This document shows positions 33,068 to 42,255 of a stretch of 64,000 nt of DNA, piece after piece. Source of the DNA: Flaccisagitta enflata. Taxonomy: Eukaryota; Chaetognatha; Sagittoidea; Aphragmophora. Position numbers and translations under genes: made by a program. Under the pieces are notes generated by a model, which saw only the letters and a list, made by a program, of their open reading frames with translations, had not been told where the DNA came from and ran no database searches. How positions within the stretch are numbered: the stretch's first letter is position 1; each line of letters begins with the position of its first letter. The stretch is taken from assembly GCA_965153355.1 (NCBI GenBank), contig OZ231126.1, positions 57,412,001 through 57,476,000 of the forward strand, given 5' to 3'.

Positions 33068-33303
33068 TCCCCCCCCTTGCCTTTGATTTTCTTCCCCGCA
33101 AAGCGTCGCATTGCGTTACAAAATCTATGATTTTCTTTCCCATATAGCAATGTATTGAAGGTTTAAATAGTGTTGAATTGTGTTTTATTAATCAAGTTTT
33201 CAGATTTGGTACTGTCAAAAGTTATAATTTCCCCAAATTTTCTTTTTTTTTTTCTTTTTTTCTCTTTTTTCCTCCTTCCTTCCCCCTCCCCCATCTCCAA
33301 ACC
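33068..33303. repeat. Partial copy of the 22.5-kb hAT-type MITE
   Basis: TTCCCC...CCTTTGATTTTCTTCCCC, AAATCTATGATTTTCTTTCC and CCCATCTCCAAACC match 22,565-22,797. Terminal repeats are missing. Confidence 0.7.
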
Positions 33304-33355
33304 AATAAAAGGAAATCAATTCAGGAATTGACTAGCAGAGTGACACTAGTCCTAC

Positions 33356-33522
33356 CTGACAGATCTTTGCAGAGACTGACCCATGTGGAGTTTTCATGGG
33401 AGACCTCATCATTGGTGCCGACAAAGCGGAATTTTGTTGGGAACCGATTCGCTGAATGATGTTTGTCTGTTGTGACTTGAGGTTGGAAGGAGACTCTTGT
33501 CGGAACAGCACCCAAATTCTGT
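33356..33522 (-). CDS. Discoidin-like gene copy 1, exon B
   Basis: 167-nt exon: acceptor TTTAACTTTACAG, donor CTGTCAG/GTAGGA. It enters in phase 2 and leaves in phase 1, both matching its neighbours. It encodes QNLGAVPTRVSFQPQ, NRFPTKFRFVGTNDEVS and WVSLCKDLSG, aligning with WQFVGSND...VLCEDRSG in copies 2 and 3. This is the middle of the beta-sandwich. Confidence 0.75.
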
Positions 33523-33539
33523 CTGTAAAGTTAAAATAT

Positions 33540-33820
33540 ATCTATATGAATTTGAGAGACAACCATCACACTACTATAGCCTTTTATAGGGATTAAATCA
33601 GCACTGTTTTCCAATTTCAATTCATAAGCAAAGGAGGAATCTTCATCATAAAATCACCATTGTCAACCCCCCCTCCTACCTTCCAGAAGAAAAAACCAAT
33701 GAAACCAAAAAAATTCTTTTGATTGACATCGCAGAACCCCTTCCTCTGTTTGTAGACAATTTGTGAAATGAACATTATTTGAAGCCTCACTTGTATTTGC
33801 TAAAAAACATTACTGCTAAA
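33540..33820. other. Intron of copy 1, nothing recognised
   Basis: Ordinary intron sequence between exon A and exon B. Confidence 0.4.
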
Positions 33821-33821
33821 A

Positions 33822-34580
33822 ATAATACCAGTAATGGCGGCTATCGCCGTGAGGAAAAAAGTCATGAGCATTGGCAAGTTTTTGTATTCAGTCACTGCAA
33901 ATTTTTTTATTTGTTAGACCAAATCAAGAGCAATTGTATATATTGATTGCGCTGAAAATCAAAGAAGAATATCACTGAGCCAAATGAGCTAGATGAGCTA
34001 AAACACTCAAAATCACTGACACTGACAACCAGCTATGCTCACTGATATGCTTTCTTGTATTTGCATGCTCACATCAAAACATTTTTTTATTTATCCCATT
34101 TGAAATCAGAAAAAAAGACTGAGCTAAATAAGTTAAATGAGCTAGAATTTTTAAAGACACCCTCTTAAATGAAAAGCTATGCTCACTAACATGCTTTCTT
34201 GTATTTGCTTGCTTAAACATATATCCAAATATCTTTTCATTCATTGCATTTGAAATCAGAAAAAAAAAAAGAATGAGCTATATGAGCTAAATGAGCTACA
34301 ATGCTCAAAAACTCCCAAACAGAGGAGCAGCTATGCTCAGAAACATGTTTTCTTGTATTTGCATACCCAAACAAATATAAATACACTCCTTTATTGATCC
34401 TACACAAAATCATAAAAAATCGAAAAAAAATTCCATTAAAATTTTTTGTAAAAAATTTTTGTAAAATTTGATTTCTCAAAAAATATTTGTCCCAGAACAT
34501 TCTGCTTGGCGCCAAATGTAAGAGAATTATCAAATTTACTTACACAACCAATTTCATTGGCGGGCTCATTCGCTCGATTA
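33822..34580. repeat. Dispersed GAGCTAAATGAGCTA repeat, tandem copies
   Basis: Begins ACCAGTAATGGCGGCTATCG, where GGCGGCTATCGCC is a hairpin; then about three imperfect ~180-bp GAGCTAAATGAGCTA...GCTCACTGAYATGCTTTCTT units; then the CATTCTGCTTGGCGCCAA block as at 8.7 kb. The same start recurs at 63,672 and loosely at 59,225. Lies in the A-B intron of copy 1. Confidence 0.7.
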
Positions 34581-34636
34581 AGATTCATAACTTAACTGAC
34601 TTCGACTTTTTTCCCGATCATTAATGGTAAGAGAAC

Positions 34637-34799
34637 CTTTCGAAGTTGTACCAGATGAAATGCGGAAGATTGACTTCTGCAGAAAGCCAGCTAGAATCCC
34701 GATCAGAGATGAAAGCTTTCGCAGCCTGATATTTATCATTGATCCTGGACGAGGACCTCGCAGATCCACCAATGAAGGATAACTCCTTCTCACGCCATT
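34637..34799 (-). CDS. Discoidin-like gene copy 1, exon A
   Basis: 163-nt exon: acceptor TTTTCCGTTCCAG, donor CGAAAG/GTTCTC, phase 1 in and phase 2 out. It encodes WREKELSFIGGSARSSS, DKYQAAKAFISDRDSSW and LPHFIWYNFE, with Arg completed across the junction (AG+A). ELSF and DSSW...FIWY align with ELDF and SKFW...MIWF in copy 2. Upstream exons are not identified; the same frame is open to 34,923 but that is upstream of a good acceptor. Confidence 0.72.
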
Positions 34800-34936
34800 C
34801 TGGAACGGAAAACGGGGAGGGTGGGGGTTTGAAATTGGTCATTGATTTCACAGACTTAGACTTAGACTTGAAAAACACATATTGCAGATCACAATCATAT
34901 CGGCAGAAGCGGATCATGGGCAATAATTAGTAGATA

Positions 34937-35460
34937 GTGTTCCAATGTTCAGCAATACTGGTGTCTATATACTACCTATTCTATCTCGGTTTAATTCTTG
35001 GTACTTCGGTTTTCTTGCTCTTTTGTTTCTAGTTATTACATGTATTTCCGTCGGGATTGAGAATGTGGGAGGCGCAGGTCCTTGGGCTTTGTTTGCCCAT
35101 CTCAACCCCCCCTTCTTTTTCTTTCCCGTTCTTTTCTTCGTTTTCGTTCTTCCCTTCCCCTCTCAATTACCCTTCATCCCCCCTTCCCTCTGCGAATCCT
35201 CACGCTCTATCTCACGGTATCGTGGAGAGAGACTCTAAGCTTTTACTACAATTATGGCCTCCGCCGCTAATTAGCAGTCAAAAAGAAGTAGAAGGCTGTA
35301 AATCATGTTAATCATGTAGGTGGGTAGGGGCGGTAGAGGGGGGGGGGCACGTGGGGGTGGGGTGGGGGAGGGGTGATAGATTGGTAGGCAATTTAGCCTT
35401 CTTTAGCAGCACTAACTAATCGTTTCCATTTACGAGTAAACAGACAACGAGCTCTGCTCA
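34937..35460. other. No gene; G-rich tract at 35,318-35,375
   Basis: C/T-rich then a plus-strand G-run region (GGTGGGTAGGGG, eleven-plus consecutive G, GGGGGTGGGG) able to form a G-quadruplex. Confidence 0.5.
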
Positions 35461-35469
35461 CTGCCATGC

Positions 35470-36773
35470 TTGGGTGCTTCACATAACAAAAGTTGTTTAT
35501 TTCTTCTCGCCCTCTTTACCTAATGTGGAGTGGCCAATTTTAGGACCATTACCATTTTCCTTTTATCAAAAATCGTTCATCTTCCGTTTTTTAGAAAATC
35601 GTTTTTGAGGGCCTAATTTGTATAATGCAGTGGGATAAAACAATATGCTGATATTGTTTGAATTAGCTTTTACAAAATTCTTTTTTTTAAAGAATTATAA
35701 TTCTGCCTTTTCATAAGCTTTTTCATAGCTTATGTTCTAAGATTTTAGTTTATTTTTACAAGCATCATGATTTCCTAAAACAAAGATGGGGTAAACGGGT
35801 CAGTGATCGGTGTCCTTTTTGTAGCAACACCCAGACTCTTGCCCACATTTTGTCCAATTGTAGTACATCACTCGATCAGGGCAGATATACATGGCGGCAT
35901 AACTCAGTTTTATCGTCTTTTATTGATATCATCCGCCCTCGTCTTTTGGAAGGCTTTGTACTTTTCTCTGACATGCCTGGTTACACGGCACCGCATGGAG
36001 GCACAGTGCCCCCCCCCCCATGTTTTGGTCACATCCTTGAGACCTGATGTTTTTATTCTCAATGAAACTTCGCGTACGGCAATCATTTTTGAATTGACGT
36101 GTCCCTGGGACAAGAACATAGAACGTAGGCACGCTTTTAAAGAGGAAAAGTGTGCACCTCTTTCTGCTGATCTTTCAACTACTTTTAAAGTTTTTACATT
36201 TTTGGTTGAAGTTTCAGCCCGTGGCCAGGTGACAGCCAACAATCGTGCGCGTCTTAAAGCGTTGGCTTACAGATGCTGTCGTGATGCAAAAATAGTAACA
36301 AATTCTTTGATTAAGAACGGTTCTAAGGCTGCGTTGCTCACGTCCTTTAGCATTTTCTCAGCTCGTAATGAGCCATCGTGGATTGATCCACCGCCGCTTA
36401 TCGCTCGATAACGCTTTATATTTATTGCAATCATTACAATGCTGTTATTATTTAAAGTGCGCATAAACTGACGATCTGTATCAGGCGATCTCTTGCCATT
36501 GTTGCAATATTTTTAACCTGGTAATCTGCGAGGTTTTGTGCCTTTGTCGTTTTTATATTTCATGAATATAAATCCTTACTACTTTTTGTAACAAAACTAC
36601 ACAGGATTTTGCTGAATTCGGGGAAATCTGTGGAAACTTTAAGGCCAAAACAAAAACTGAAGATGAGGGAATTTTGAAAAAAGGAAAATGGTCATCTTCA
36701 AGATTTTTGCATCTCCACATTACCTAAGTAGGGTGAAGGGATACTCCCAACTTTTGCTATGCGAAGCACGAAA
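35470..36773. mobile_element. MULE/Merlin-like MITE, copy 3, with LINE insert
   Basis: TTGGGTGCTTCACATAACAA at the left and CTTTTGCTATGCGAAGCACG at the right, between exact 9-bp copies of CTGCCATGC (35,461-35,469 and 36,774-36,782). Interior as in copies 1 and 2 except that about 795 bp of LINE sequence (35,785-36,578) replaces 8-10 bases. The host site is a GAGCTAAATGAGCTA repeat. Confidence 0.85.
35787..36578 (+). pseudogene. LINE 3' end: zinc knuckle and restriction-like endonuclease, frameshifted
   Basis: One frame gives KRVSDRCPFCSNTQTLAHIL-SNC and RYTWRHNSVL, the CCHC knuckle that follows reverse transcriptase in LINEs with a restriction-like endonuclease. After an 11-C run (36,009-36,019) the frame shifts to LRPDVFILNE...AIIFELTCPW, the PD...E-x-T nuclease core, then KVFTFLVEVSARGQV and a stop at 36,409-36,411. 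A 167-bp 3' UTR follows. No reverse transcriptase is present, so it is 5'-truncated. The poly-C run is the likely site of the break. Confidence 0.75.
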
Positions 36774-36782
36774 CTGCCATGC

Positions 36783-37305
36783 TTTCTTGCATGCTCAAAT
36801 CAAAACATTAATTCATCCATCCTATTAAAGATCAGAGAAAAAGAGCGAGCTAAAAGAGCTAAATGAGCTAGAATATTTAAAAACACCCTCACAGATGAGC
36901 GGCTCTACTCACTGACATGCTTTCTTGTATTTGCTTGCTCAAAAATGTGTGAAAATATTTATTCATTTATTCTGGGCCAGAACAACCATGCGCGGGGCCC
37001 CAGGCACTTTGGGGTGCGGGGCCCCCCATGAAATGCAGTTTCTGCAATGCATGAGTGTATCCATTTTATAAAGAAGCAAAGTTTCTAGTGCTGCTCTTTG
37101 GGCAGCAGCCTATCTGAGCCGGATCAACATATATGCTTTAAATGCTTAAGCATAGGGCCCCGCGCCTCAGGGCACCTGCACCCCTGAAAAAAGAAAAAAA
37201 GAAAGAAAAAAAAGAAGAAAAAAAAGAAGAAAGAAAAAGAAGGAAAGAAAAAAAAGGAAAAAGAAAAAAGAGAAAGAAAGAAAAGAAAGAAAGAAAAAAA
37301 GAAAG
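36783..37305. repeat. GAGCTA repeat remainder, G/C-rich block, A/G tract
   Basis: 36,783-36,975 continues the GAGCTAAATGAGCTA repeat interrupted by the MITE. 36,976-37,190 holds GGGGCCCC blocks and GAGCCGGATCAACA, similar to the ends of the hAT-type element at 41 kb. 37,189-37,305 is a polypurine A/G tract. Confidence 0.55.
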
Positions 37306-37570
37306 AAACAAGGCCAACACCTATAAGTCGCGTGCGAGACTTACAGACAAAGAGTGACTTAGAATGACTTAGAATGACTTTCAATGACTTAGAATGACCT
37401 AAAATGACCAAAATTGACTTAGAATGACTAAAAAACCAAAAAACCAAAAATAACTTAAAATAACTTAAAATGACTTAAAATGACTTAAAATGACTTAAAA
37501 TGACTTAGACTGACTCAAAATGACTTAGAATAACTATAAATGACTTAAAATGACTTAAAATGACCTAAGA
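37306..37570 (+). mobile_element. HINE 5' part with TGACTTAAAA array
   Basis: AAACAAGGCCAACACCTATA then AGTCGCGTGCGAGACTTA, followed by a ~10-bp TGACTTAGAA/TGACTTAAAA tandem. It lacks a 3' stem. Confidence 0.7.
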
Positions 37571-38195
37571 GTTTTAGCTTTAGAAGGGGAAAAAGCAAGA
37601 TACATGGTCTGAAGTGAGAGAAAAGCAGTTGGGAAGGCGGAGGTAATGCACGCAAAAAACAAGGAAAAGATGAAAGAACAAAAGAGTAATGATGAAAGAA
37701 AGTTCAGAAATAAAGATGGAAAAAAAAACTTTAATCAGTAAAAAATTGAATCAAAGACTTCTTTTGAAAAAAAATTAAAGCGCAAAACTTTTTTGAAAAA
37801 TATGCGGACTTTCACAAGCTTATCTGATCTTGTCTTATAATTTTTAGAATTTGCTAAAAAAATTTCATTAGCTCTTTGAAAAGTTTTGATTTTCTATTTT
37901 AAAAAAATCATAAAAAGTCGAAGTGGTCCAAATTTTTTTGCATGCAATTTCTAAACTATGAAAATAACAGAGATCAGATTGCACTCATCTTGCAGATTTT
38001 TAAAATTTTGATCAATTTGTTTTTCTTTAATTTGAAGCTTTTCTTGAAAACAAAAGATTATTGTAGTAGTTATTTTCAAAGTTTCTCTAAGAGCTAAGAT
38101 ATCCTTGGTTAAAGGTAAATTCTTTCAAGAAGAGGTAATGATATGAGGCCTGATATGTCTGATCTTAAGTTTGAGGCAGGTTGTAACTTGCAAAG
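37571..38195. other. No gene recognised
   Basis: AT-rich sequence between two HINEs. Confidence 0.4.
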
Positions 38196-38196
38196 C

Positions 38197-38562
38197 AAAC
38201 AAGGCCAATACCTGTAAGTTAGATGCAAGACATACTGACTTAGAATGACTAAAAATGCCTGAGAGTGACATGGAATGACTTAAAATGACTTAAAATGACG
38301 AAAAAGGACTTAAAATGACAAATGACCTAATGACCAAAAATGACTTAGAATGACTTAGAATGACTTAAAATGACTTAAAATGACTTAGAATGACTTAGAA
38401 TGACTTAAAATGACTTAAAATGACTTAAATGAATCAAAACGACTTAAAATGACTTAGAATGACTTGAAGAAATAAAAATGATAAAAATTGTAAAATGTGA
38501 CCGACTGACCAACTGACCGACGGACAAAGCGGGTTGTAGAGTCGCGTGCACGCAACTAAAAA
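38197..38562 (+). mobile_element. HINE element, complete, TGACTTAAAA array
   Basis: AAACAAGGCCAATACCTGTA start, about 20 units of a 10-bp TGACTTAAAA repeat, GACCAACTGACC block, stem GTCGCGTGCACGCAAC and TAAAAA (one arm mismatch). Confidence 0.85.
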
Positions 38563-38815
38563 GAGAAAGAAAAAAAAAAGATTGTAAAGGATGAGAGAGA
38601 ATAAAAGTGATGAATTGATGTGAAATTCATACAGTAGATGTCGTCTAGACTTGGAAATACGGGGGCCCTCAAATCCTAACTACCATTTGTGCCAATGAAA
38701 TAAAACTGTGTCTGTATAATGCTTATGTCCTATAGGGTTGACGATGGGGTATGGCAGCTCTGTGGATAGAAAATTCTTTTAAATATACTTAAACAAATTT
38801 GTTATGCTCAAGCAG

Positions 38816-39203
38816 CTGCCAGAATTGGTCTAGTGGTTAACTCACTTGACCTCAAATCCCTCTTGATCAATTTATTTCTTTAAAAGTTCCAGGTTCGAAT
38901 CCCAGGCTGGTTTTGCAATTAAAGCGAATAGATGAAGCTGAAATTCTGCCATAAAAGTGATTGATCCTAACATTTTATACTAAAAGTTTTTTTTGTAAGG
39001 TAAGCCGTAGGTAGGCCTTGATCTACAACTTGGAATTTCTAAGGCTGAAAGCGGATCTCGCTTTGAAAAAAACTCGCCCCCTGAAGTGTTGACTGTTGTT
39101 ACCGGCTCTATACGCCACCGATCTAGGCGTTCTTGGTCTTGTTTGACGGAGATTTGATTTCTCTCGCCGTCGGCTTCAGCTAAATATTATTATTTTCTTC
39201 TTA
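38816..39203 (+). mobile_element. tRNA-derived SINE
   Basis: A-box TGGTCTAGTGGTTAAC (38,826) and B-box GGTTCGAATCCC (38,892) at RNA polymerase III spacing, followed by a unique body and a TATTATTATTTTCTTC tail. The tRNA-like acceptor and T stems do not pair well, so it is a SINE head rather than a working tRNA gene. Confidence 0.65.
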
Positions 39204-39262
39204 GGGGCCCCTAAGGGCCCCCAAAAAAGCCCTTATTGAGATTTTTTTTTTTGAAAAAAAAA

Positions 39263-39735
39263 AGTGGGGTGCAATCAATAGGAAATTGTTTGATTTGCCT
39301 AGATCCAAAATCCTGCATTTTCATTTTTTTTTTCAGAAAACTTAAAAAAAATTTTTGTCGCGCGTCAGGGACTTATAAAAAAAATCACAAAATATTTTTT
39401 TGAAAAATGTTTTTTAAAAGTGGGGTGCTATCAATAGGAAATTGTTTGATTTGCCTAGATCCAAAATCCTGCATTTTCATTTTTTTTTTTTCAGAAAACT
39501 TAAAAAAATTTGTTGTCGCGCGTCAGGGATTTTGAAAAAAAAATCACAAAATATTTTTTTGAAAAATGGTTTTCAAAAGTGGGGTGCAGTTGATAGGAAA
39601 TCATTTTATTCGCCTAGAACCAAAACCTGAAAAATGATTTTTTTCAAAAAAATTTGAAATATGATTGGGGGCGAGTTCAAAGAAAAACGGGAAAAAAAGA
39701 ACGTCGGTTTTTTCTTTTACTTTTTAAGTATGAAA
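39263..39735. repeat. ~157-bp tandem, three units
   Basis: Units start AGTGGGGTGC at 39,263, 39,419 and 39,578, each with AATAGGAAATTGTTTGATTT or a close variant and TCGCGCGTCAGGGA in the first two. Confidence 0.85.
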
Positions 39736-40079
39736 AAGGCCGTAACTTCTAAACTATTGATGCGATTGTCCTGAAATTTGAAATACTAGCTGACGTCATG
39801 CTTCTCGACGTACGAGCTAAAAATCTCGATTGTGAACCGTCGTGAAGTTGGACGCACTTCTTTGCCTACCTTAAGGGGATGCCATACGCCATTGTCAACC
39901 CCTTAGGGTCTATATATTATACTAGCAAAATATCAGTCCCCTCACTGTACTGATTCTGAGGTTATGAGCTCCCCCGTATTTCCAAGTCTAGACAACATCT
40001 ACTATATGCATTTTAAGCAGGACAGTGTAGCTAGAAAAACAAATTGTTCTCAGGAAGCAAATATATTTGTAAAGCCCTG

Positions 40080-40180
40080 TGGGATGCGGGGGGGGGAGGT
40101 GGGAAAGGGGGGCCCCACGCCCCTGGTTAAGCACAGGGCCCGCACCTTGTTGATCCGGCTCAGCAGCCTATGCTTAGCAT
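40080..40180. other. G-rich block
   Basis: GGGATGC, eight G, GGTGGGAAAGGGGGG: quadruplex-capable. Then GTTGATCCGGCTCAGCAGCC, related to the block near 37,110. Confidence 0.4.
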
Positions 40181-40260
40181 ATGGATACCTTTCTCTTCCT
40201 TCAGGGCTAAATTCTAACCATGAAACCCAATCTCAGCATTAAAGCCACAATACACTGTGA

Positions 40261-40479
40261 TTTTTAGTTGTGTGCTATGCAACTCTATACCCCGCTTTGT
40301 TGGTCCATCCATCCATCCATCCGTCAGTCTGTCCACCAATTGGTTGGTTGGTCACACAACCTTCTTTGTTTTTTGTGGTTTTTTGCCTCACTGCTCCTGC
40401 CCAAATGACCAAGTGACCTAAAAAACGGCTCCTGCCCACTCGCAGGCGACTGGGGTAGCTGTGCATCCAGCCTTGTTTT
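40261..40479 (-). mobile_element. HINE element, complete
   Basis: TTTTTAGTTGTGTGCTATGC stem (arms AGTTG...CAACT), GGTCCATCC microsatellite, TGCCTCACTGCTCCTGCCC, end GCGACTGGGGTAGC and CATCCAGCCTTGTTTT. The stem has decayed by CpG-to-TpG changes. Confidence 0.8.
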
Positions 40480-40499
40480 CAAATGGGGCAAAGAATAAA

Positions 40500-40959
40500 G
40501 ACATCAAACTTTTTTTTAAACAACTTTAGAATAAACCAAAGTTAGCTTATGGTTGCAAATTTCTTGACATTTATTATTCAAGAAACAAAAAAAATATTTT
40601 TGACAGATTTCATAGTATTGTTATGAAAACAAAATTTTATGTGATTGAAGCTAGAACTATAAATCCAAACAAAAAACTGTTATTGAATAAAAAGATTTGT
40701 TTAGAAGTTGAAATGAGTGATATAAATGAAAAGATATTCAATTTTTTGGCCAAAACAAGTTATTTTTATGCAAAATTCAAATATTCATTGTTACAAGAAA
40801 ATGATCTAAACCAAACCAACTAAAAATGGTCAATTATACTAATTTGAAGTAAAAACTGGTAAAAATATTTGTTCTTTCTTGAATGATAAATGTTGAGCAG
40901 TTTGTGACTGTTGACTATCTTTGGTTTATTCTAAAGATTGAATAACAAGATTTGATGTC
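40500..40959. mobile_element. Foldback MITE, ~90-bp arms
   Basis: GACATCAAAC...TTTAGAATAAACCAAAG is inverted at the right (CTTTGGTTTATTCTAAAG...GATTTGATGTC). It interrupts the left end of the mariner-type MITE that continues at 40,960. Confidence 0.75.
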
Positions 40960-41109
40960 CTAATACTGGAGGAAGGTATTTAGATGTCTTAACTTCATTT
41001 GACTAACTTAATATTTGAAATATAAGTTGTCCAATTTTGGCCTGGATCAACCATGCGCGAGGCCCGAGGCTACTTTTGCCGCGAGGCCCCTGAAAAAGAC
41101 CGATATAGC

Positions 41110-41350
41110 TTTAACAAGGCCTATATGGCCAATAAGTAGTTATTTGTGGGTGGGCAGGGGCAGTGATGTAGGTGAGCAGGGCAGTATGTGAGTGGGCTGG
41201 GGCCATATTGTGGCAGGGCAGGGGCAGTAATACTCAGAAATCGCTTTTCCAGCCAAATTCACATCATCTAAAGTTTTGCGTTACAGACAGACAGACAGAC
41301 AGACCTGTTATGGGACACTCTCTCATAGAGTCGCATAGCAAGTGACTAAA
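41110..41350 (+). mobile_element. HINE element, decayed
   Basis: AACAAGGCCTATATGGCCAA start, GTGGGTGGGCAGGGGCAGTG, (GACA)n, and a degraded stem AGTCGCATAGCAAGTGACT then AAAAC. Confidence 0.65.
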
Positions 41351-41966
41351 ACACTATAAAGACAGTGACTATTTGAAAGATATTCAATCAAATCTTCAAG
41401 TCAAGACCAAGGAGGAAATCATAATTCTATTGGTTTAAAAAGAACATCTTAACAAAGTTGATATCCCTTTTTCATCCATAATAAAATTGCATAATTTTAG
41501 ATAGAAAAAAAAATTTTTTTTGCTCAATTTGTTTGAAGTCTGTTGTTAAAAAAAAAACACACAGTGATATCTGAAATTACTTTTTCCAGCAATAAAGTTT
41601 TTGCATGTTTATATCTAGATCAATAAATTTACAGGCCAACTAGGGATGTAGTGGTCAATTTTCCTGCTGCCTCCACTGCTTCTGCTTTCGCTTCCACTTC
41701 TATTTTGTAGTGCGAATACAAGTGGCTATCCCACCCACCAAAACAGAAGTGGTTAATTACTAATTCAAACTACAGTCAGACACCACTAAAAACTTTTTTT
41801 TAGTTTTTTTTATGAGCTGGTTCAAAAAAACTACGCGCCATTTTATGGGGGCATGGTAACTTAATTTTTCTAACTAATTTTTTTTTTTTAATATTCCTTA
41901 ATGCAGATCTTCCCCTTTTATTTCTTTTATCAGCTTATTTTCATAACCTAATGGTGGGAGAGTTTT

Positions 41967-42060
41967 TCTTCTTCTTCTTCTTCTTCTTCTTCTTCTTCTT
42001 CTTCTTCTTCTTCTTCTTCTTCTTTTTCTTCTTCTTCTTCTTCTTCTTCTTCTTCTTTTT
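41967..42060. repeat. (TTC)n microsatellite
   Basis: About 30 TTC triplets with two T-rich breaks, followed by TTTTTTTTCTCC units. Confidence 0.96.
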
Positions 42061-42255
42061 TTTCTTTTCCCCTTTTTTTTTCTCCTCTTTTTTTTTCTCC
42101 TCTTTTTTTTTCTCCCCTTTTCCCCTCAAAGCGCGAGGCCCCCTGAAGCGCGAGGCCTAAGGCTAGGCCTTTTTAGTCTACTGGTTGATCCAGGCCAGGT
42201 CCAATTGATGCTTATTTTTTCGTTGCTATGGAAACCAAAATCATTTTTTCGAACA

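Larger units (their letters stand above)
31012..33303 (-). repeat. Decayed tandem array of partial exon B (~118-bp period)
   Basis: Units in the B-C intron of copy 1 hold the 3' half of exon B plus about 50 bp of intron: near 31,013-31,107, 31,128-31,206, 31,248-31,330, a unit split by a transposon (31,367-31,401 and 32,489-32,545), 32,577-32,660, and a start at 32,690. Minus-strand relics include FIGTNNDVRMQNP, FGIQDKVYIENSNWVS and DWVSLCKDL. Donor-like GGTAGGAC or GGTAGAAC is still present in most, but stops occur, so they are not functional exons. Spacing of donors is 115-120 bp. Confidence 0.75.
38632..40004. mobile_element. Mariner-like non-autonomous element, ~1.37 kb
   Basis: CAGTAGATGTCGTCTAGACT at the left and its near-perfect inverse (AGTCTAGACAACATCTACT) at the right; the repeat is about 35 bp, flanked by TA. 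Contains a tRNA-derived SINE and a three-unit tandem but no transposase. Confidence 0.75.
41037..42198. mobile_element. hAT-type element, 8-bp TSD
   Basis: Inverted ends TTGGCCTGGATCAACCA / TGGTTGATCCAGGCCAG between exact 8-bp copies of GTCCAATT (41,029-41,036 and 42,199-42,206). Removing it restores the mariner MITE. The interior has no transposase; it holds a HINE relic (41,110-41,350) and a TTC microsatellite. Confidence 0.85.

Noticed and set aside
37342-38460. CRISPR array suggested by regular short repeats
   Set aside because: Units are about 10 bp with no unique spacers, in a eukaryotic context; they are the core array of HINE elements.
38816-38915. A tRNA gene
   Set aside because: A- and B-boxes are present, but the acceptor and T stems pair poorly and a SINE-like body and tail follow.
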